Below are positions 9,223 to 19,028 of a stretch of 64,000 nucleotides of DNA, piece after piece. The position numbers were made by a program, and so were the translations under genes. The DNA is from Streptomyces sp. WM6386 (GTDB lineage: Bacteria > Actinomycetota > Actinomycetes > Streptomycetales > Streptomycetaceae), in contig NZ_JXTE01000014.1 of NCBI RefSeq assembly GCF_000972385.1, positions 1 to 64,000 on the forward strand, read 5' to 3'. The notes under the pieces were generated by a model that had not been told where the DNA came from, searched no databases, and worked only from the letters and a program-made list of their open reading frames with translations. The stretch's first letter is position 1. Each line of letters starts with the position of its first letter.

Positions 9223-9259
9223 GGCGGGACCGGGCGTGGTGCTCAACCCCGGTCCCGCC
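9223..9259. terminator. Bidirectional terminator hairpin between sdhB and the HEAT gene
   Basis: A perfect 12-bp stem (9223-9234 with 9248-9259) with a 13-nt loop lies in the short gap between two convergent genes. There is no T run. Its position and stability suggest termination for both operons. Confidence 0.65.
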
Positions 9260-9263
9260 AAGT

Positions 9264-11222
9264 TCACAGGGCCAGCGCCTCGTCGATCAGCTCGCGGAAC
9301 TCCTCGTCCTGGAGGATCGCGCGGTAGTCGCCGTACGCCGAGATGCGGCGGTCCTGGTCGCGCAGGGCCCGCAGGGCGTCCCGTACCGGCGGGCCGATCG
9401 CGCGGAAGCGGATCAGCGTCCGCAACGCGGTGCGGAACAGTCCGTAGAGCTCGTGGCCGCCCGAGGCGAACGTGAGAACCTGCTCCTCCAGGATCGACCG
9501 GGCGGGCTCGGATTCCCCCGTCACCGTCCACAGGGCTGTGGCCACCTCTACCCCGAAGACGTCCTCGGCGTACGGCGCGGCCCGGTGGCCGAAGTCGGCG
9601 AGCTGACCGAACGGGAAGTACGGCGGCTCGCCCGGCTTCGGCAGGGTCTCCCCGAGGGCCCGGAGCGAGTCGTCCGGGTCCGCGCCGCCGATGCGCCACA
9701 GGACCCAGTGCAACCACCGGTGGTTCTCCGGTGGTTCGAGCGCCATCCGCTCGCGTATCGCGGGCGCGGCGGAGACGGCCGCAGGGCCCATCGCCGCCAG
9801 TGCCTCGGCGGCGTCGTGCCGGCGGAAGTCGTTCGCCAGGTAGGCCGTGACCTCCGGCAGCGCGGGCAACGCTGCCGTTCCCCAGGCCTTGAGCGTCGCC
9901 AGGAGGTCGGCCGGCACCGAGCCGGGCAGGCCGGAGTCGGTCAGCTCCCGCCGCAACTCCTCCCGCACCGCCGGCAGGAGCGTGTCCGCGTGAGCCCGGA
10001 GCGGGCCCAGGACGTCCGCGAGGTCGGGGCTGCGCGGGTCGCTGATGACGTAGCCCCGGCCCTGGCGCCCGCGCCAGGTCGCGCACAGTCCCTCGACCAG
10101 TCCCGGCAGTGCCCTCGCGTCGTCCATCCGGGCCAGCCCCCAGCGGGCGTGCTCGCCGACGGTGCCCTCCAGGAACTCGTCCTCCCCGGGATCGTCGAGC
10201 AGCGCGGCGAGCCGGTCGGCGTGTGCGGCGGCCCCGGATCCGAGAGCGGCGAGGAGATGGGCGGCCCGATAGCGCACAGCGGGGTCGGGGTGGTCCAGGA
10301 AACCGTCGGCGAGCGGGACCAGCGCGGGTGCGACGGACCGCCGACGGGTCAGCAGCCGCCAGGAGTGATCCAGCACGGTCCGCAGCAGGTCGGTGTCCTC
10401 GGCCGGGTCCGCCGTCGCGGCCAGCCGGGCCAGGAACTCGGTCGCCTCGGCGGGCGTGTCCTCGAACAGGACGGCTGTCCAGAAGGCGACAGCCTCGCGG
10501 GTGTACGGGGACTCCACGTCCGGCCTGTACCAGAGGGCCTCCCGGCGTGACCGTACGGCGGGGTCGACGAGGTCCGCCAGCAGCTGCTCCCGTTCCCGCA
10601 GCGCGACCCCGGGGTCCGCCTCCGAGGCGGCGTGCACGGCCGCGAGCCGTACGACGGGGTCGTCGTCACGGAGTGCCTCGGCCAGGACCGCGCGGATCCC
10701 GGTGTCCTGGGGGAGCCCGCCCAGCGCGAACAGCACGGGCAGACGCACCGACAGATCCTGTTCCGTCCGCCACCGCTCCAGCAGCCGGGCGGAACCCTCC
10801 GCGAGGGGCACGGCCTGCCGTCGTACCACCGGATCCGGGTCGGTGAGCAGGGCCTGGATCGTCGCGCGCTCCCTGTCCCAGGCCCTCGGCCAGCCCGGGT
10901 CCAGCAGGTGCGGCGCGCACTGCTCCGCACACCAGGCCAGGCAGCCCAGCAGTTCCACGAGCGTCGCCCGTGCGCCCGTGCGGGGGTCGGCGGCGAGCGC
11001 GACGACGAACGGCAGCGCGGCCGTGGCCGCCGAGCCGACACCACGCTCCTTCATCGCGAGGGCGGAGAACAACGGCGAGCAGTCGTCCTCGGTCGAGGCC
11101 GGACCGCTGCGGAGGAGATGGCGCAGTACCCGGTGCACCTCCTTGGCCGACGCGGTCGGGTACACCGCCACCAGCCTTTCCCACGGCAGTGCGTCCAGCG
11201 CCTGCACCGACACGTCCGCCAC
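9264..11222 (-). CDS. HEAT-repeat protein of unknown function
   Basis: 652 residues from a GTG at 11222, chosen because GGAGG (minus strand of 11230-11234) is 7 bases upstream; an extension to 11453 has no better signal. The protein is a run of helical pairs rich in Leu/Ala/Asp with recurring DPDPVVRRQAVPLA, DDDPVVRLAAVHAA and HPDPAVRYRAAHLLAAL units, the signature of HEAT/armadillo-like solenoids. No catalytic motif, signal peptide or membrane segment is seen. Such solenoids usually act as protein-binding scaffolds; no partner can be named. It is convergent with sdhB and divergent from olsB. Confidence 0.8.
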   Translation of the reverse strand: MADVSVQALDALPWERLVAVYPTASAKEVHRVLRHLLRSGPASTEDDCSPLFSALAMKERGVGSAATAALPFVVALAADPRTGARATLVELLGCLAWCAEQCAPHLLDPGWPRAWDRERATIQALLTDPDPVVRRQAVPLAEGSARLLERWRTEQDLSVRLPVLFALGGLPQDTGIRAVLAEALRDDDPVVRLAAVHAASEADPGVALREREQLLADLVDPAVRSRREALWYRPDVESPYTREAVAFWTAVLFEDTPAEATEFLARLAATADPAEDTDLLRTVLDHSWRLLTRRRSVAPALVPLADGFLDHPDPAVRYRAAHLLAALGSGAAAHADRLAALLDDPGEDEFLEGTVGEHARWGLARMDDARALPGLVEGLCATWRGRQGRGYVISDPRSPDLADVLGPLRAHADTLLPAVREELRRELTDSGLPGSVPADLLATLKAWGTAALPALPEVTAYLANDFRRHDAAEALAAMGPAAVSAAPAIRERMALEPPENHRWLHWVLWRIGGADPDDSLRALGETLPKPGEPPYFPFGQLADFGHRAAPYAEDVFGVEVATALWTVTGESEPARSILEEQVLTFASGGHELYGLFRTALRTLIRFRAIGPPVRDALRALRDQDRRISAYGDYRAILQDEEFRELIDEALAL

Positions 11223-11494
11223 GCGTGCGCCTCCGTCCCTCGTGATCGGTTCCGGAAGGGAGACGGTCCTGAGGTGCCGGGGGTTGTCTTCCTTCGGCCA
11301 TCTGTCCGACACCGGCCCGTCGACGGAGTCCGACACCCCCGACATCCGGCCCGAGCCGTTCAACCTCCCCACATCAGCGCTCCCGGAACCGGTCACGTAC
11401 ACGCCAATCGGCGTAGGAAGAACAGAGGGTGCGGGCCGGATCCACCGGCCCACCGGGTGCCGTCCCCGAACCGGCCCGTGACCTGGAGTGAGCC

Positions 11495-12262
11495 ATGACC
11501 GCCGTATCCGCTCTCGACTCCCCGCCCCTGTCCGCCGCTCCCACCCGCTACACCGTCACCCTCGCCCGCGACGAGTCCGACGTACGCGCCGCCCAGCGGC
11601 TGCGGCACGACGTGTTCGCCGGCGAGATGGGCGCCCTGCTGTCCTCCCCGCAGCCGGGCCACGACATCGACCCCTTCGACGCCTACTGCGACCACCTGCT
11701 CGTCACCGACACCTTCAGCGGCCAGGTCGTCGGCACCTATCGACTGCTGCCGCCGGAGCGGGCCGCGGTGGCCGGACGGCTGTACTCGGAGAGCGAGTTC
11801 GACCTGTCCCGCATCGACGCCCTCCGTCCCGGCCTCGTCGAGGTCGGCCGCTCCTGCGTGCACCCCGACCACCGGGACGGCGCCGTCATCGGGCTCATCT
11901 GGGCCGGCATCGCCCGCTACATGCTCGACCGCGGTCACGAGTGGCTGGCCGGCTGCTGCTCGATACCGCTCGCGGACGGCGGCGCGCTGGCGTCGGCGAC
12001 CTGGGAGCGGGTGCGGGACAAGCACCTGGCTCCGGAGGAGTACCGGGTACGCCCGCTGCTGCCCTGGGCCCCGGGACAGCCCGCCGCCGGCCGCGGTGAG
12101 CTGCCCGCCCTGCTGCGCGGCTACCTCCGCCTCGGCGCCTGGGTCTGCGGGGAGCCCGCCCACGACCCGGACTTCGGGGTCGCCGACCTGTACGTGCTGC
12201 TGTCGATGCGCCGGGTCAATCCGCGCTATCTGCGGCACTTCCTCTCCCTCGTTCCGGCCTGA
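11495..12262 (+). CDS. olsB: Ornithine N-acyltransferase (GNAT-like, OlsB type)
   Basis: 255 residues of the acyl-ACP-dependent Acetyltransf_5 family. The motifs are AQRLRHDVFAGEMGA (about 30-45), FDAYCDHLLV (about 60), VGTYRLLPPE, EVGRSCVHPDHRDGAVIGLIW and the late SMRRVNPRYLRHFL. OlsB attaches a 3-hydroxyacyl chain to ornithine, making lyso-ornithine lipid. The downstream gene encodes a PlsC-like O-acyltransferase, the expected OlsA partner, and the stop overlaps its start by one base (TGATG). Ornithine lipids are phosphate-free membrane lipids. From memory the S. coelicolor pair is SCO0921-SCO0920. Confidence 0.8.
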   Translation: MTAVSALDSPPLSAAPTRYTVTLARDESDVRAAQRLRHDVFAGEMGALLSSPQPGHDIDPFDAYCDHLLVTDTFSGQVVGTYRLLPPERAAVAGRLYSESEFDLSRIDALRPGLVEVGRSCVHPDHRDGAVIGLIWAGIARYMLDRGHEWLAGCCSIPLADGGALASATWERVRDKHLAPEEYRVRPLLPWAPGQPAAGRGELPALLRGYLRLGAWVCGEPAHDPDFGVADLYVLLSMRRVNPRYLRHFLSLVPA

Positions 12263-13077
12263 TGAGCGTCTGGCTGCCCAGCGCGCCCTGCACCCCCGGG
12301 GCGTGCGTGGAGCCGACGGGGTCCGGCACGGCGCTACCGCGCGCCGTGCTGCGGCTGGCGGCGGTCATGGTCCTGGTGCTCGCCGGGGCCGTGCTGTCGC
12401 CGCTCGGCGGGCTGATCCCCGCCGAGTCGGTGAGGCGGTGGTGCCGGTGGATCGTACGGGCCGCGGGGGTCCGGATCCGTGTCACCGGCGCCGCCGCGCC
12501 CACCGGCGGACTGCTCCTGGTCGCCAACCACATCTCCTGGCTGGACATCCCGCTGCTCGCCGCCGTGCGCCCGGCCCGGATGGTCGCCAAGACCGAGATC
12601 CGGCAGTGGCCGGTGGCGGGCGCGGTGGTGGCCCGGGCCGCGCTGTTCATCGAGCGGGACCGGCTGCGCGCCCTCCCGGACACGGTCGCCCGGATCGCGC
12701 AAGGGCTCCGCGGCGGGCAGGCGGTCGCGGTGTTCCCCGAGGGCAGCACCTGGTGCGGCCGCGCCCAGGGCCCCTTCCGCAGGGCCGTCTTCCAGGCCGC
12801 CCTGGACGCCGGGGTCCCCGTCCAGCCGGTGCGCCTGCGCTACCGGCTCGACGGCGGCACGGCCAGCACCGCGCCCGCCTTCGTCGGCGAGGACACCCTG
12901 CTCGCCTCGGTGTGGCGGGTGGTGTCGGCGCGGGGGCTGGTGGCCGAGGTGGAGGTGCGGGACGTCATCCCGCCCGGCAGCCACGCCGACCGCCGCTCGC
13001 TCGCGCTGGCCGCCCAGCCCGCGACCTCGCCCGAACCCGGCTGGATCCACTCGGCGCTGGTCGCCCAGGTGATGTGA
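12262..13077 (+). CDS. olsA: Lyso-ornithine lipid / lysophosphatidate acyltransferase (PlsC family, OlsA type)
   Basis: 271 residues. A hydrophobic N-terminal segment (VLRLAAVMVLVLAGAVLSPLGGL) anchors the protein to the membrane. The PlsC motifs are present: NHISWLD with the catalytic His-x4-Asp (about residue 90), FIERDR, and FPEGSTW (about 155). Coupling to olsB suggests acylation of lyso-ornithine lipid rather than, or in addition to, lysophosphatidate. Confidence 0.8.
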   Translation: MSVWLPSAPCTPGACVEPTGSGTALPRAVLRLAAVMVLVLAGAVLSPLGGLIPAESVRRWCRWIVRAAGVRIRVTGAAAPTGGLLLVANHISWLDIPLLAAVRPARMVAKTEIRQWPVAGAVVARAALFIERDRLRALPDTVARIAQGLRGGQAVAVFPEGSTWCGRAQGPFRRAVFQAALDAGVPVQPVRLRYRLDGGTASTAPAFVGEDTLLASVWRVVSARGLVAEVEVRDVIPPGSHADRRSLALAAQPATSPEPGWIHSALVAQVM

Positions 13078-13084
13078 TGGCGGT

Positions 13085-13486
13085 GTGAGCCGCGCCGCCG
13101 AAGAGAGCAACCGCCGCATGCTGCGGGCCCGGGACGCCATGGACCGCGCCTACGCGCAGCCGCTGGACGTCCCGGCCCTGGCCCGGATCGCCCATGTGTC
13201 CCCGGCGCACTTCGCCCGCACCTTCCGCGCCACGTTCGGTGAGACACCGCACCGCTATCTCCAGCGGCGCCGTGTCGAGCGGGCGATGTTCCTGCTGCGG
13301 GAGACCGACCGCAGCGTGACCGACATCTGCTTCGCGGTAGGCTTCGGCAGCCCGGGGACCTTCAGCCGCACCTTCCGCGACATCGTCGGCCGGCCACCGA
13401 GGACGTACCGCAAGCAGGCCTCGGCGATCGCCGTACCGACGTGCTTCACGAAGGCGTGGACCCGGCCGAGGGACCCGTCCGACTGA
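13085..13486 (+). CDS. Small AraC-family DNA-binding regulator
   Basis: 133 residues with a GTG start 7 bases after olsA. It contains only the AraC DNA-binding domain: the first HTH (DVPALARIAHVSPAHFARTF) and second HTH (VTDICFAVGFGSPGTFSRTF) with the PxxYR ending (PPRTYRK). No N-terminal sensor domain is present, so how it senses a signal is unknown. It lies directly before a VOC-family gene, a common Streptomyces pairing in which the regulator probably controls the VOC gene. Confidence 0.85.
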   Translation: MSRAAEESNRRMLRARDAMDRAYAQPLDVPALARIAHVSPAHFARTFRATFGETPHRYLQRRRVERAMFLLRETDRSVTDICFAVGFGSPGTFSRTFRDIVGRPPRTYRKQASAIAVPTCFTKAWTRPRDPSD

Positions 13487-13534
13487 GCAGTTCTGGATAA
13501 GTTTTCGTCCGGCCCGCTCGGTAGCGTGAGGCGC

Positions 13535-13945
13535 ATGTTCACCGCCATCACACACTCACAGATCTACGTCCTCGACCAGGACGAGGCCCTCGACTTCTAC
13601 GTCGGCAAGCTCGGCCTGGAGGTCCACACCGACGCCGACCTCGGCTTCATGCGCTGGCTCACCGTCAACGTCCCCGGCCACCCGGACCGGCAGCTCCTGC
13701 TGGAGCGCCCGGGGCAGCCGGCGCTGTCCGAGGAGACGGCGGCCCAGGTCCGCGACCTTCTCACCAAGGGCGCCATGGGCGGCCACCTCATCTTCAGCAC
13801 CGACGACTGCCGCAAGACGTGCGAGACCCTGCGCGGCCGCGGCGTCGAGATCACCGACGAACCCACCGAGCGCCCGTACGGCATCGACTGCGGCGTACGC
13901 GACCCCTTCGGCAACAGCATCCGCTTCACCCAGCCGAACGCCTAG
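13535..13945 (+). CDS. VOC-superfamily (glyoxalase/bleomycin-resistance fold) protein
   Basis: 136 residues from the ATG at 13535. The in-frame GTG at 13526 overlaps a TAGCGT -10 box (13522-13527) lying exactly 7 bases before the ATG, so a leaderless transcript from the ATG is more likely. The strands are typical of the VOC fold (ITHSQIYVLDQDEALDFYVGKLGLEV; GGHLIFSTDDCRKTCETLRGRGVE; YGIDCGVRDPFGNSIRF). It could be a metal-dependent lyase, dioxygenase or drug-binding protein; the substrate cannot be read from the sequence. Confidence 0.85.
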   Translation: MFTAITHSQIYVLDQDEALDFYVGKLGLEVHTDADLGFMRWLTVNVPGHPDRQLLLERPGQPALSEETAAQVRDLLTKGAMGGHLIFSTDDCRKTCETLRGRGVEITDEPTERPYGIDCGVRDPFGNSIRFTQPNA

Positions 13946-14039
13946 GGTCCCTCTGACGGATCAGCGTGGGCCGAGGAGCGGCGTCCGGTGCGTGCGTGCC
14001 GGGCGTCGCTACGCCGCGAAGAGCCGTCAGAAGGGCCCT
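13944..14039. terminator. Long-range inverted repeat spanning two convergent stop codons
   Basis: The 16-base arms at 13944-13959 and 14024-14039 pair with two imperfect positions, across a loop of about 64 bases. Each arm includes part of the stop codon of one flanking gene (VOC and UvrA-like). The rest of the gap holds no gene. It probably serves as a shared terminator. Confidence 0.4.
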
Positions 14040-16401
14040 AGCCGCGCCGGCCGTCGGCCGCGGCGCCCGGTGACGCGAGCGCCGCGGCCAGATACGCCGC
14101 CGTGGCGCTGCCCTTCACCCGGGCCACCTCCGTGGGCGGTCCCGTCGCCACGATGCGGCCGCCCGCGTCCCCGCCGCCCGGTCCCAGGTCGATCACCCAG
14201 TCCGCGTCCGCGACGACGGACATGTCGTGCTCGACGACGATGACGGTGTGCCCGGCGTCGACGAGTCCGTGGAGCTGGCGCATCAGCACCTCGACATCGG
14301 CCGGGTGGAGGCCGGTGGTCGGTTCGTCCAGGAGGTAGAGGGTGTGGCCGCGGCGCCCGCGCTGCAACTCACTGGCCAGCTTGATGCGTTGGGCCTCGCC
14401 ACCGGAGAGTTCGGTGGCGGGCTGGCCCAGGCGCAGATAGCCGAGGCCCACGTCCAGGAGCGCGCCGAAACTGCGGGCGACGGCGGGGGTGTCGGCGAAG
14501 AACTCCGCCGCGGACTCCACCGTCAGGTCCAGCACCTGCGCGATGTTGCGCCCCCGGTACGTCACTTCGAGCGTCTCGGCGTTGTAGCGGGCCCCGCCGC
14601 AGTCCGGGCACGGCGCGTACGTGCTCGGCAGGAACAGCAGCTCGACGCTGACGAAGCCCTCGCCCTGACAGGTCTCGCAGCGTCCCCCGGCCACGTTGAA
14701 GGAGAACCTGCTGACACCGAAGCCGCGTGTCCGTGCCTGGTCCGTGGCCGCGAACTCCTTGCGTACGACGTCGAAGAGGCCGGTGTAGGTGGCCAGGTTG
14801 GAGCGCGGGGTGCGGCCGATCGGACGCTGGTCGACCGAGACGAGCCGTCCCACGCCCGCCGACTCCTCGGTGATCTCCCCGATGAGCGTGGACTTCCCGG
14901 ACCCGGAGACGCCCGTCACCGCCGTGAAGACACCCAGCGGGAACTCCGCCGTCACCCCGCGCAGGTTGTGCCGGGTGACCGGACCGACCTTCAACTGCCC
15001 GCTCGCGGTGCGCACTTGACGCACGGACGCGGGGGAGCGGCCGAAGAGGAACCGCGCCGTCTGTGACCCCTCGACCGCGGCCAGGTCCGCCACGGGCCCG
15101 CTGTGCAGCACCTCGCCGCCGTGCTCACCGGCCCGCGGACCCACGTCCACCAGCCAGTCCGCGCCGCGCACCACGTCGAGGTGGTGCTCCACCACGAACA
15201 CCGAGTTGCCGGCCGCCTTCAGCCGCTCCAGCACCGTCAGCAGCGCCTCGGTGTCCGCCGGGTGCAGTCCGGCGGAGGGCTCGTCGAGGACGTACACCAC
15301 TGCGAACAGCCCGGAGCGCAGCTGGGTCGCCAGCCGTAGTCGTTGCAGCTCACCGGCGGAGAGGGTGGGGGCGGAGCGGTCGAGGCTCAGGTAGCCGAGA
15401 CCGAGTTCGAGGACGGGTGCGATACGCGAGGCGAGGTCGTCGGTCAGGACGCGAGTGGTCTCGTCGACGGCGAGCAGGTGGCCCATGAGCTCCGTCAGCG
15501 GCAGCGCCGCGAGCTCGGCGATCGTCCGCCCCGCGAAGGACACCGCGAGCGCCTCCGGCCGGAGCCGGCTGCCGCCGCACGCGGGGCAGGGCGCGCTGCT
15601 GAGGAACCGCTCCGCCTTCGTCCGCAGCGTCGGGCTCCTGGAGTCCGAGAAGGTCTTCATCACATAGCGCCGGGCGCTCATGTACGTACCCTGGTACGGC
15701 CGTTGGATGCGGTCCGCGTCCCGCACCGGATGCACCGTGACGACCGGCTGCTCGTCGGTGAACAGGATCCACTCCCGTGCCTCGGCGGGCAGCTCGCGCC
15801 AGGCCCGGTCCACGTCGTACCCGAGCGCGTCCAGGATGTCCCGCAGGTTCTTCCCCTGCCAGGCACCCGGCCACGCCGCGATCGCACCCTCCCGGATCGA
15901 CAGCGACGGATCGGGAACCAGCAACTCCTCGGTCGTACCGTGCACTTGACCCAGCCCATGGCACTGGGGGCACGCCCCCGCCGCCGTATTGGGCGAGAAG
16001 GCGTCCGAATCGAGCCGCTCGGCCCCCGGCGGGTAATCACCGGCCCGGGAGAACAGCATCCGCAGCGAGTTCGAGAGGTTGGTGACCGTCCCGACGGACG
16101 ACCGGGACGTCGGCGCCGAACGACGCTGCTGCAGCGACACCGCGGGCGGCAGCCCGGTGATCTCCCCGACCTTCGGCGCCCCCACCTGATGGATCAGCCT
16201 GCGCGCGTACGGCGCGACGGACTCGAAGTACCGCCGCTGCGCCTCGGCGTAGATCGTCCCGAACGCCAGCGACGACTTCCCGGACCCGGAGACCCCGGTG
16301 AACACGGCCAGCACGTCCCGCGGGATGTCGACGTCCACACCCTTGAGGTTGTGCTCTCGGGCGCCGCGGACTCGGACATACGGGTCATGTGGGTGGTGCA
16401 T
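14038..16401 (-). CDS. UvrA-like ABC ATPase (UvrA2 / drug-resistance excinuclease subgroup)
   Basis: 787 residues, shorter than the roughly 950 of housekeeping UvrA, as in the UvrA2/DrrC group that lacks the UvrB-binding insert. Two ABC modules are seen: Walker [13 protein letters not shown] (about 35) with signature LSAGELQRL, and [12 protein letters not shown] with [15 protein letters not shown]. Zinc-finger pairs [14 protein letters not shown] and CETCQGEG...CPDCGG are present. These proteins bind DNA, and several confer tolerance to DNA-intercalating compounds. The gene lies 11 bases after a flavin-dependent oxidoreductase gene on the same strand, so the two are probably co-transcribed. 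Confidence 0.9.
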   Translation of the reverse strand: MHHPHDPYVRVRGAREHNLKGVDVDIPRDVLAVFTGVSGSGKSSLAFGTIYAEAQRRYFESVAPYARRLIHQVGAPKVGEITGLPPAVSLQQRRSAPTSRSSVGTVTNLSNSLRMLFSRAGDYPPGAERLDSDAFSPNTAAGACPQCHGLGQVHGTTEELLVPDPSLSIREGAIAAWPGAWQGKNLRDILDALGYDVDRAWRELPAEAREWILFTDEQPVVTVHPVRDADRIQRPYQGTYMSARRYVMKTFSDSRSPTLRTKAERFLSSAPCPACGGSRLRPEALAVSFAGRTIAELAALPLTELMGHLLAVDETTRVLTDDLASRIAPVLELGLGYLSLDRSAPTLSAGELQRLRLATQLRSGLFAVVYVLDEPSAGLHPADTEALLTVLERLKAAGNSVFVVEHHLDVVRGADWLVDVGPRAGEHGGEVLHSGPVADLAAVEGSQTARFLFGRSPASVRQVRTASGQLKVGPVTRHNLRGVTAEFPLGVFTAVTGVSGSGKSTLIGEITEESAGVGRLVSVDQRPIGRTPRSNLATYTGLFDVVRKEFAATDQARTRGFGVSRFSFNVAGGRCETCQGEGFVSVELLFLPSTYAPCPDCGGARYNAETLEVTYRGRNIAQVLDLTVESAAEFFADTPAVARSFGALLDVGLGYLRLGQPATELSGGEAQRIKLASELQRGRRGHTLYLLDEPTTGLHPADVEVLMRQLHGLVDAGHTVIVVEHDMSVVADADWVIDLGPGGGDAGGRIVATGPPTEVARVKGSATAAYLAAALASPGAAADGRRG

Positions 16402-16412
16402 GAGGGGGAACT

Positions 16413-17411
16413 CTAGTCGCAGACGATCGAGGCGAGCCGTCGGTAGGAGTCCAGCAGCGCGTCACGGTCGTGGCTGCTGGTGGTGACGAGCACCTCCTGC
16501 GCACCCGTCTCCTTCAGCACCGTCTCCAGCTCGTGCGCCACCTGGTCCTCGGTGCCGGCGATGTGGCCGGTGAGGCCGGACTCGTAGAAGTCGCGTTCCT
16601 TGGCGGTCATGGTGAGTGCCTCGACGCGCTCGGCGGCCGGCAGGGGCGGGAAGGTGCCGTGGGTGCGGGAGTGGGCCATGGACCAGGCCTCCGGGATCAG
16701 GAGGCGGCGGGCGTCCTCGGGGGTGGCGGCGACCGCGATCGTGCCGGAGATCACGACGTAGGGTTCCGGTGCCCAGGGGGAGGGGCGGAAGCGGGTGCGG
16801 TAGTGGTCGATGCCGCGCTGCACCCTGTCGCGGCTGCGCAGGTCGCCGATGACCATGGGCAGGCCGGCGCGGGCCGCGATCGTGGCGCCCTCGCCCATCG
16901 CGAGGACGAACGGCGGCACCGTGAGGCCCTCCGCGGGGCGCGCGTGCACACCGGTCGGGGAGGTGCCACGGAACCAGCCCAGCAGTTCGTCGAGCTGGCC
17001 GGCGAAGTCGTCGGCGTCGTCCTTGCCGCGGCCCAGCGCCTTGCGTACGCCGTCGGTGAAGCCGACCGAGCGGCCCAGCCCCATGTCGATACGGCCGGGG
17101 AAGAGGGACTCCAGGACGCCGAACTGTTCGGCCACGACCAGCGGCCGGTGGTTGGGCAGCATCACGCCGCCCGTCCCGACCCGGATCGTCCGCGTCGCTG
17201 CGGCCACGGCGGCGGCCAGCACGGTCGGGGCGGAACCGGCGACGCCGGGTACCCCGTGGTGCTCCGAGACCCAGAACCGGTGATATCCGAGCGCCTCCAG
17301 CTCCTGCGCGAACCGCACGGTGTCGCGCAGCGCCTCGGCGTTCGAGTGGCCCTCGCGGGTGCGCGAACGGTCGAGGACGGAGAAGCGGGTGGTGGCGATC
17401 AGGGAGGTCAC
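16413..17411 (-). CDS. LLM-class flavin-dependent oxidoreductase (luciferase-like)
   Basis: 332 residues of the bacterial luciferase-like monooxygenase family. It has FSVLDRS at the N-terminus, [28 protein letters not shown] (about 45-75), [36 protein letters not shown] and the later [18 protein letters not shown]. This fold uses FMNH2 or F420. There is no tell-tale to assign the substrate. It lies 11 bases upstream of the UvrA-like gene in a probable operon. Confidence 0.85.
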   Translation of the reverse strand: MTSLIATTRFSVLDRSRTREGHSNAEALRDTVRFAQELEALGYHRFWVSEHHGVPGVAGSAPTVLAAAVAAATRTIRVGTGGVMLPNHRPLVVAEQFGVLESLFPGRIDMGLGRSVGFTDGVRKALGRGKDDADDFAGQLDELLGWFRGTSPTGVHARPAEGLTVPPFVLAMGEGATIAARAGLPMVIGDLRSRDRVQRGIDHYRTRFRPSPWAPEPYVVISGTIAVAATPEDARRLLIPEAWSMAHSRTHGTFPPLPAAERVEALTMTAKERDFYESGLTGHIAGTEDQVAHELETVLKETGAQEVLVTTSSHDRDALLDSYRRLASIVCD

Positions 17412-17460
17412 AGGGTGTTCAACGCCGGGGACGCCGTGACATTCCCGGCGTCGCCCGGTG

Positions 17461-18648
17461 TCAGGAGGCGGACACGGCGTGTTCCTGGGCGGATACGGCG
17501 TGCTCGTGCTCGCAGGTGTCGTCGATGCCGTACGTGCCCCAGGCCGGGAAGGGGTCGGCGTCGGGGACGCTTTCTCCCGGGGTCATGAGGCAGGCCGCGA
17601 GGGCGCTGTGGAGCTGCGTGGCCTCCAACTGCGTGCCGATGAAGACCAGCTCCTGTGCGTACGGCGCCTCGCCGTCGCGCGCCGCCGACGGCTCGAAGCG
17701 GGCCACCGAGCCGGCTTGCGACCACAGGCCCGTGACGTGAGGGCGCGTGGACAGGGAGAAGAAGCCCTTCGAGCGGAGGACGCGGCCGTGTCTCCCGCTG
17801 TCCATGTCCTGGGTCACGAACGACCACAACCGGGCGGGGTGGAAGGGGAGTTCGGAGCGGAAGACCGTGGAGGAGACTCCGTACTCCTCGGTCTCGGGGA
17901 CGTGCTCACCGTTGAGTTCCCGGACCCAGCCCGGCGCCTGCTGCGCGCGCTCCAGGTCGAACAGGCCGGTGCCCAGGACCTGTTGGAGGTCCACGCGGGC
18001 GTGGCGTGCGTCGACCACCTGGGCGACGGGGTTGAGGCGGCGCAGTGCCGCCCGCAGCCGGGCCGCGGCGTCCGGGTCCACCAGGTCGAGCTTGTTGAGG
18101 ACGATGACGTCCGCGAACTCGATCTGGTCGACCAGCAGATCGCTGACGGTGCGCTCGTCGTCCTCGAACGGGGCCAGCCCGCGCTCGGCCAGTTCGTCGC
18201 CGCTGTCCAGCTCGGGCAGGAAGTTGGCCGCGTCCACGACCGTGACCATGGTGTCCAGCCGGGCGACGTCCCCGAGCGTGGCCCCGTCGTCGCGGGCGAA
18301 CGCGAAGGTGGCCGCGACGGGCATCGGTTCCGAGATGCCCGAGGACTCGATGAGCAGGTGGTCGAAGCGGCCCTCCCGGGCCAGCCGGTCCACCTCCTCC
18401 AGCAGGTCGTCGCGCAGGGTGCAGCAGATACAGCCGTTGGTCATCTCGACCAGGCGTTCCTCGGTCCGCGACAGCGCGGCCTCGCCGCCCCGCACCAGGG
18501 CGGCGTCGATGTTGACCTCGCTCATGTCATTGACGATCACGGCGACGCGCAGGCCCTCGCGGTTGGCCAGCACATGGTTGAGCAGCGTGGTCTTGCCCGC
18601 CCCGAGGAACCCGGACAGGACGGTGACCGGCAGACGGTCGTAAGGCAT
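17461..18648 (-). CDS. CobW/COG0523 zinc-metallochaperone GTPase
   Basis: 395 residues from the ATG at 18648, 5 bases after the L32 stop. Walker A is [10 protein letters not shown] (Lys19), the metal-binding CxCC is CICC at 73-76 ([12 protein letters not shown]) and the guanine-specificity motif is NKLD ([11 protein letters not shown]). The C-terminal CobW domain ends in a His/Glu-rich tail with the repeat EHAVSA twice ([17 protein letters not shown]), suited to metal binding. COG0523 proteins co-encoded with zinc-free ribosomal proteins act in zinc scarcity. The AT-rich operator upstream of the pair agrees with Zur control. Confidence 0.88.
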   Translation of the reverse strand: MPYDRLPVTVLSGFLGAGKTTLLNHVLANREGLRVAVIVNDMSEVNIDAALVRGGEAALSRTEERLVEMTNGCICCTLRDDLLEEVDRLAREGRFDHLLIESSGISEPMPVAATFAFARDDGATLGDVARLDTMVTVVDAANFLPELDSGDELAERGLAPFEDDERTVSDLLVDQIEFADVIVLNKLDLVDPDAAARLRAALRRLNPVAQVVDARHARVDLQQVLGTGLFDLERAQQAPGWVRELNGEHVPETEEYGVSSTVFRSELPFHPARLWSFVTQDMDSGRHGRVLRSKGFFSLSTRPHVTGLWSQAGSVARFEPSAARDGEAPYAQELVFIGTQLEATQLHSALAACLMTPGESVPDADPFPAWGTYGIDDTCEHEHAVSAQEHAVSAS

Positions 18649-18653
18649 GGGGC

Positions 18654-18824
18654 TCAGACCTCGGGACGCAGCAGGCCGCGCTCGTAGGCCTTCACGAGGT
18701 TCTGCGGTACGAGGTGGCGCACTCCGTCGATCGTGACGGGCACCAGCGACCCAGTGACCGCCTTCCACTGCGCGCGGCGGTGGCGGGTGTTGCTGCGGGA
18801 CATCTTCCGCTTGGGGACAGCCAT
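18654..18824 (-). CDS. rpmF: 50S ribosomal protein L32, zinc-independent (C-minus) paralogue
   Basis: 56 residues with AGGAGGT just upstream of the ATG. It starts [20 protein letters not shown], the invariant L32 N-terminus, and ends GLLRPEV. It has no cysteine at all, whereas zinc-binding L32 has two Cys pairs in the C-terminal half. C-minus paralogues replace the zinc form under zinc limitation and release zinc. It is the first gene of a two-gene unit with the CobW-type GTPase and sits behind a candidate Zur operator. It is a second genomic copy by inference, since the essential rpmF normally lies elsewhere. Confidence 0.9.
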   Translation of the reverse strand: MAVPKRKMSRSNTRHRRAQWKAVTGSLVPVTIDGVRHLVPQNLVKAYERGLLRPEV

Positions 18825-18861
18825 GACAGGGACCTCCTCGGTGGGACAGCGAGCACCGAGG

Positions 18862-18891
18862 ACGCTACATGAAAATGGATCCCATTAATAA
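18862..18891 (-). promoter_or_regulatory. Promoter with embedded Zur-like operator for rpmF-cobW
   Basis: On the minus strand TTATTA (18891-18886) and TAGCGT (18867-18862) are 18 bases apart. The spacer holds AATGG-ATC-CCATT (18874-18886), preceded by TGAAAATG (18870-18877), which resembles the half-site of actinobacterial Zur boxes. The block 18868-18895 is strikingly AT-rich for this genome. A repressor here would block RNA polymerase directly. Zur identity is inferred from gene content. Confidence 0.6.
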
Positions 18892-19028
18892 TTAAGTCCG
18901 CTCCTTCAGAACCACTGCCGACCAGATCGCCGTGTTCCGCATGGGGCCTCCCGCCTCCGCCTGCGTGCCATGTCGCAGAGGAGTCGCTGCACGGCGCGAG
19001 AAGGTTGCCGGGTTCTAGGGTGGAGCGC

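Noticed and set aside
11358..11368. Single PHO-box-like unit (GTTCAACCTCC) upstream of olsB
   Set aside because: Ornithine lipids are often phosphate-regulated, but PhoP sites need at least two 11-base units in tandem, and the next 11 bases do not match.
11401..11414. ACGCC-AATC-GGCGT palindrome upstream of olsB
   Set aside because: The arms are only 5 bases and symmetry of this size is common by chance in such GC-rich DNA; no regulator gene suggests a match.
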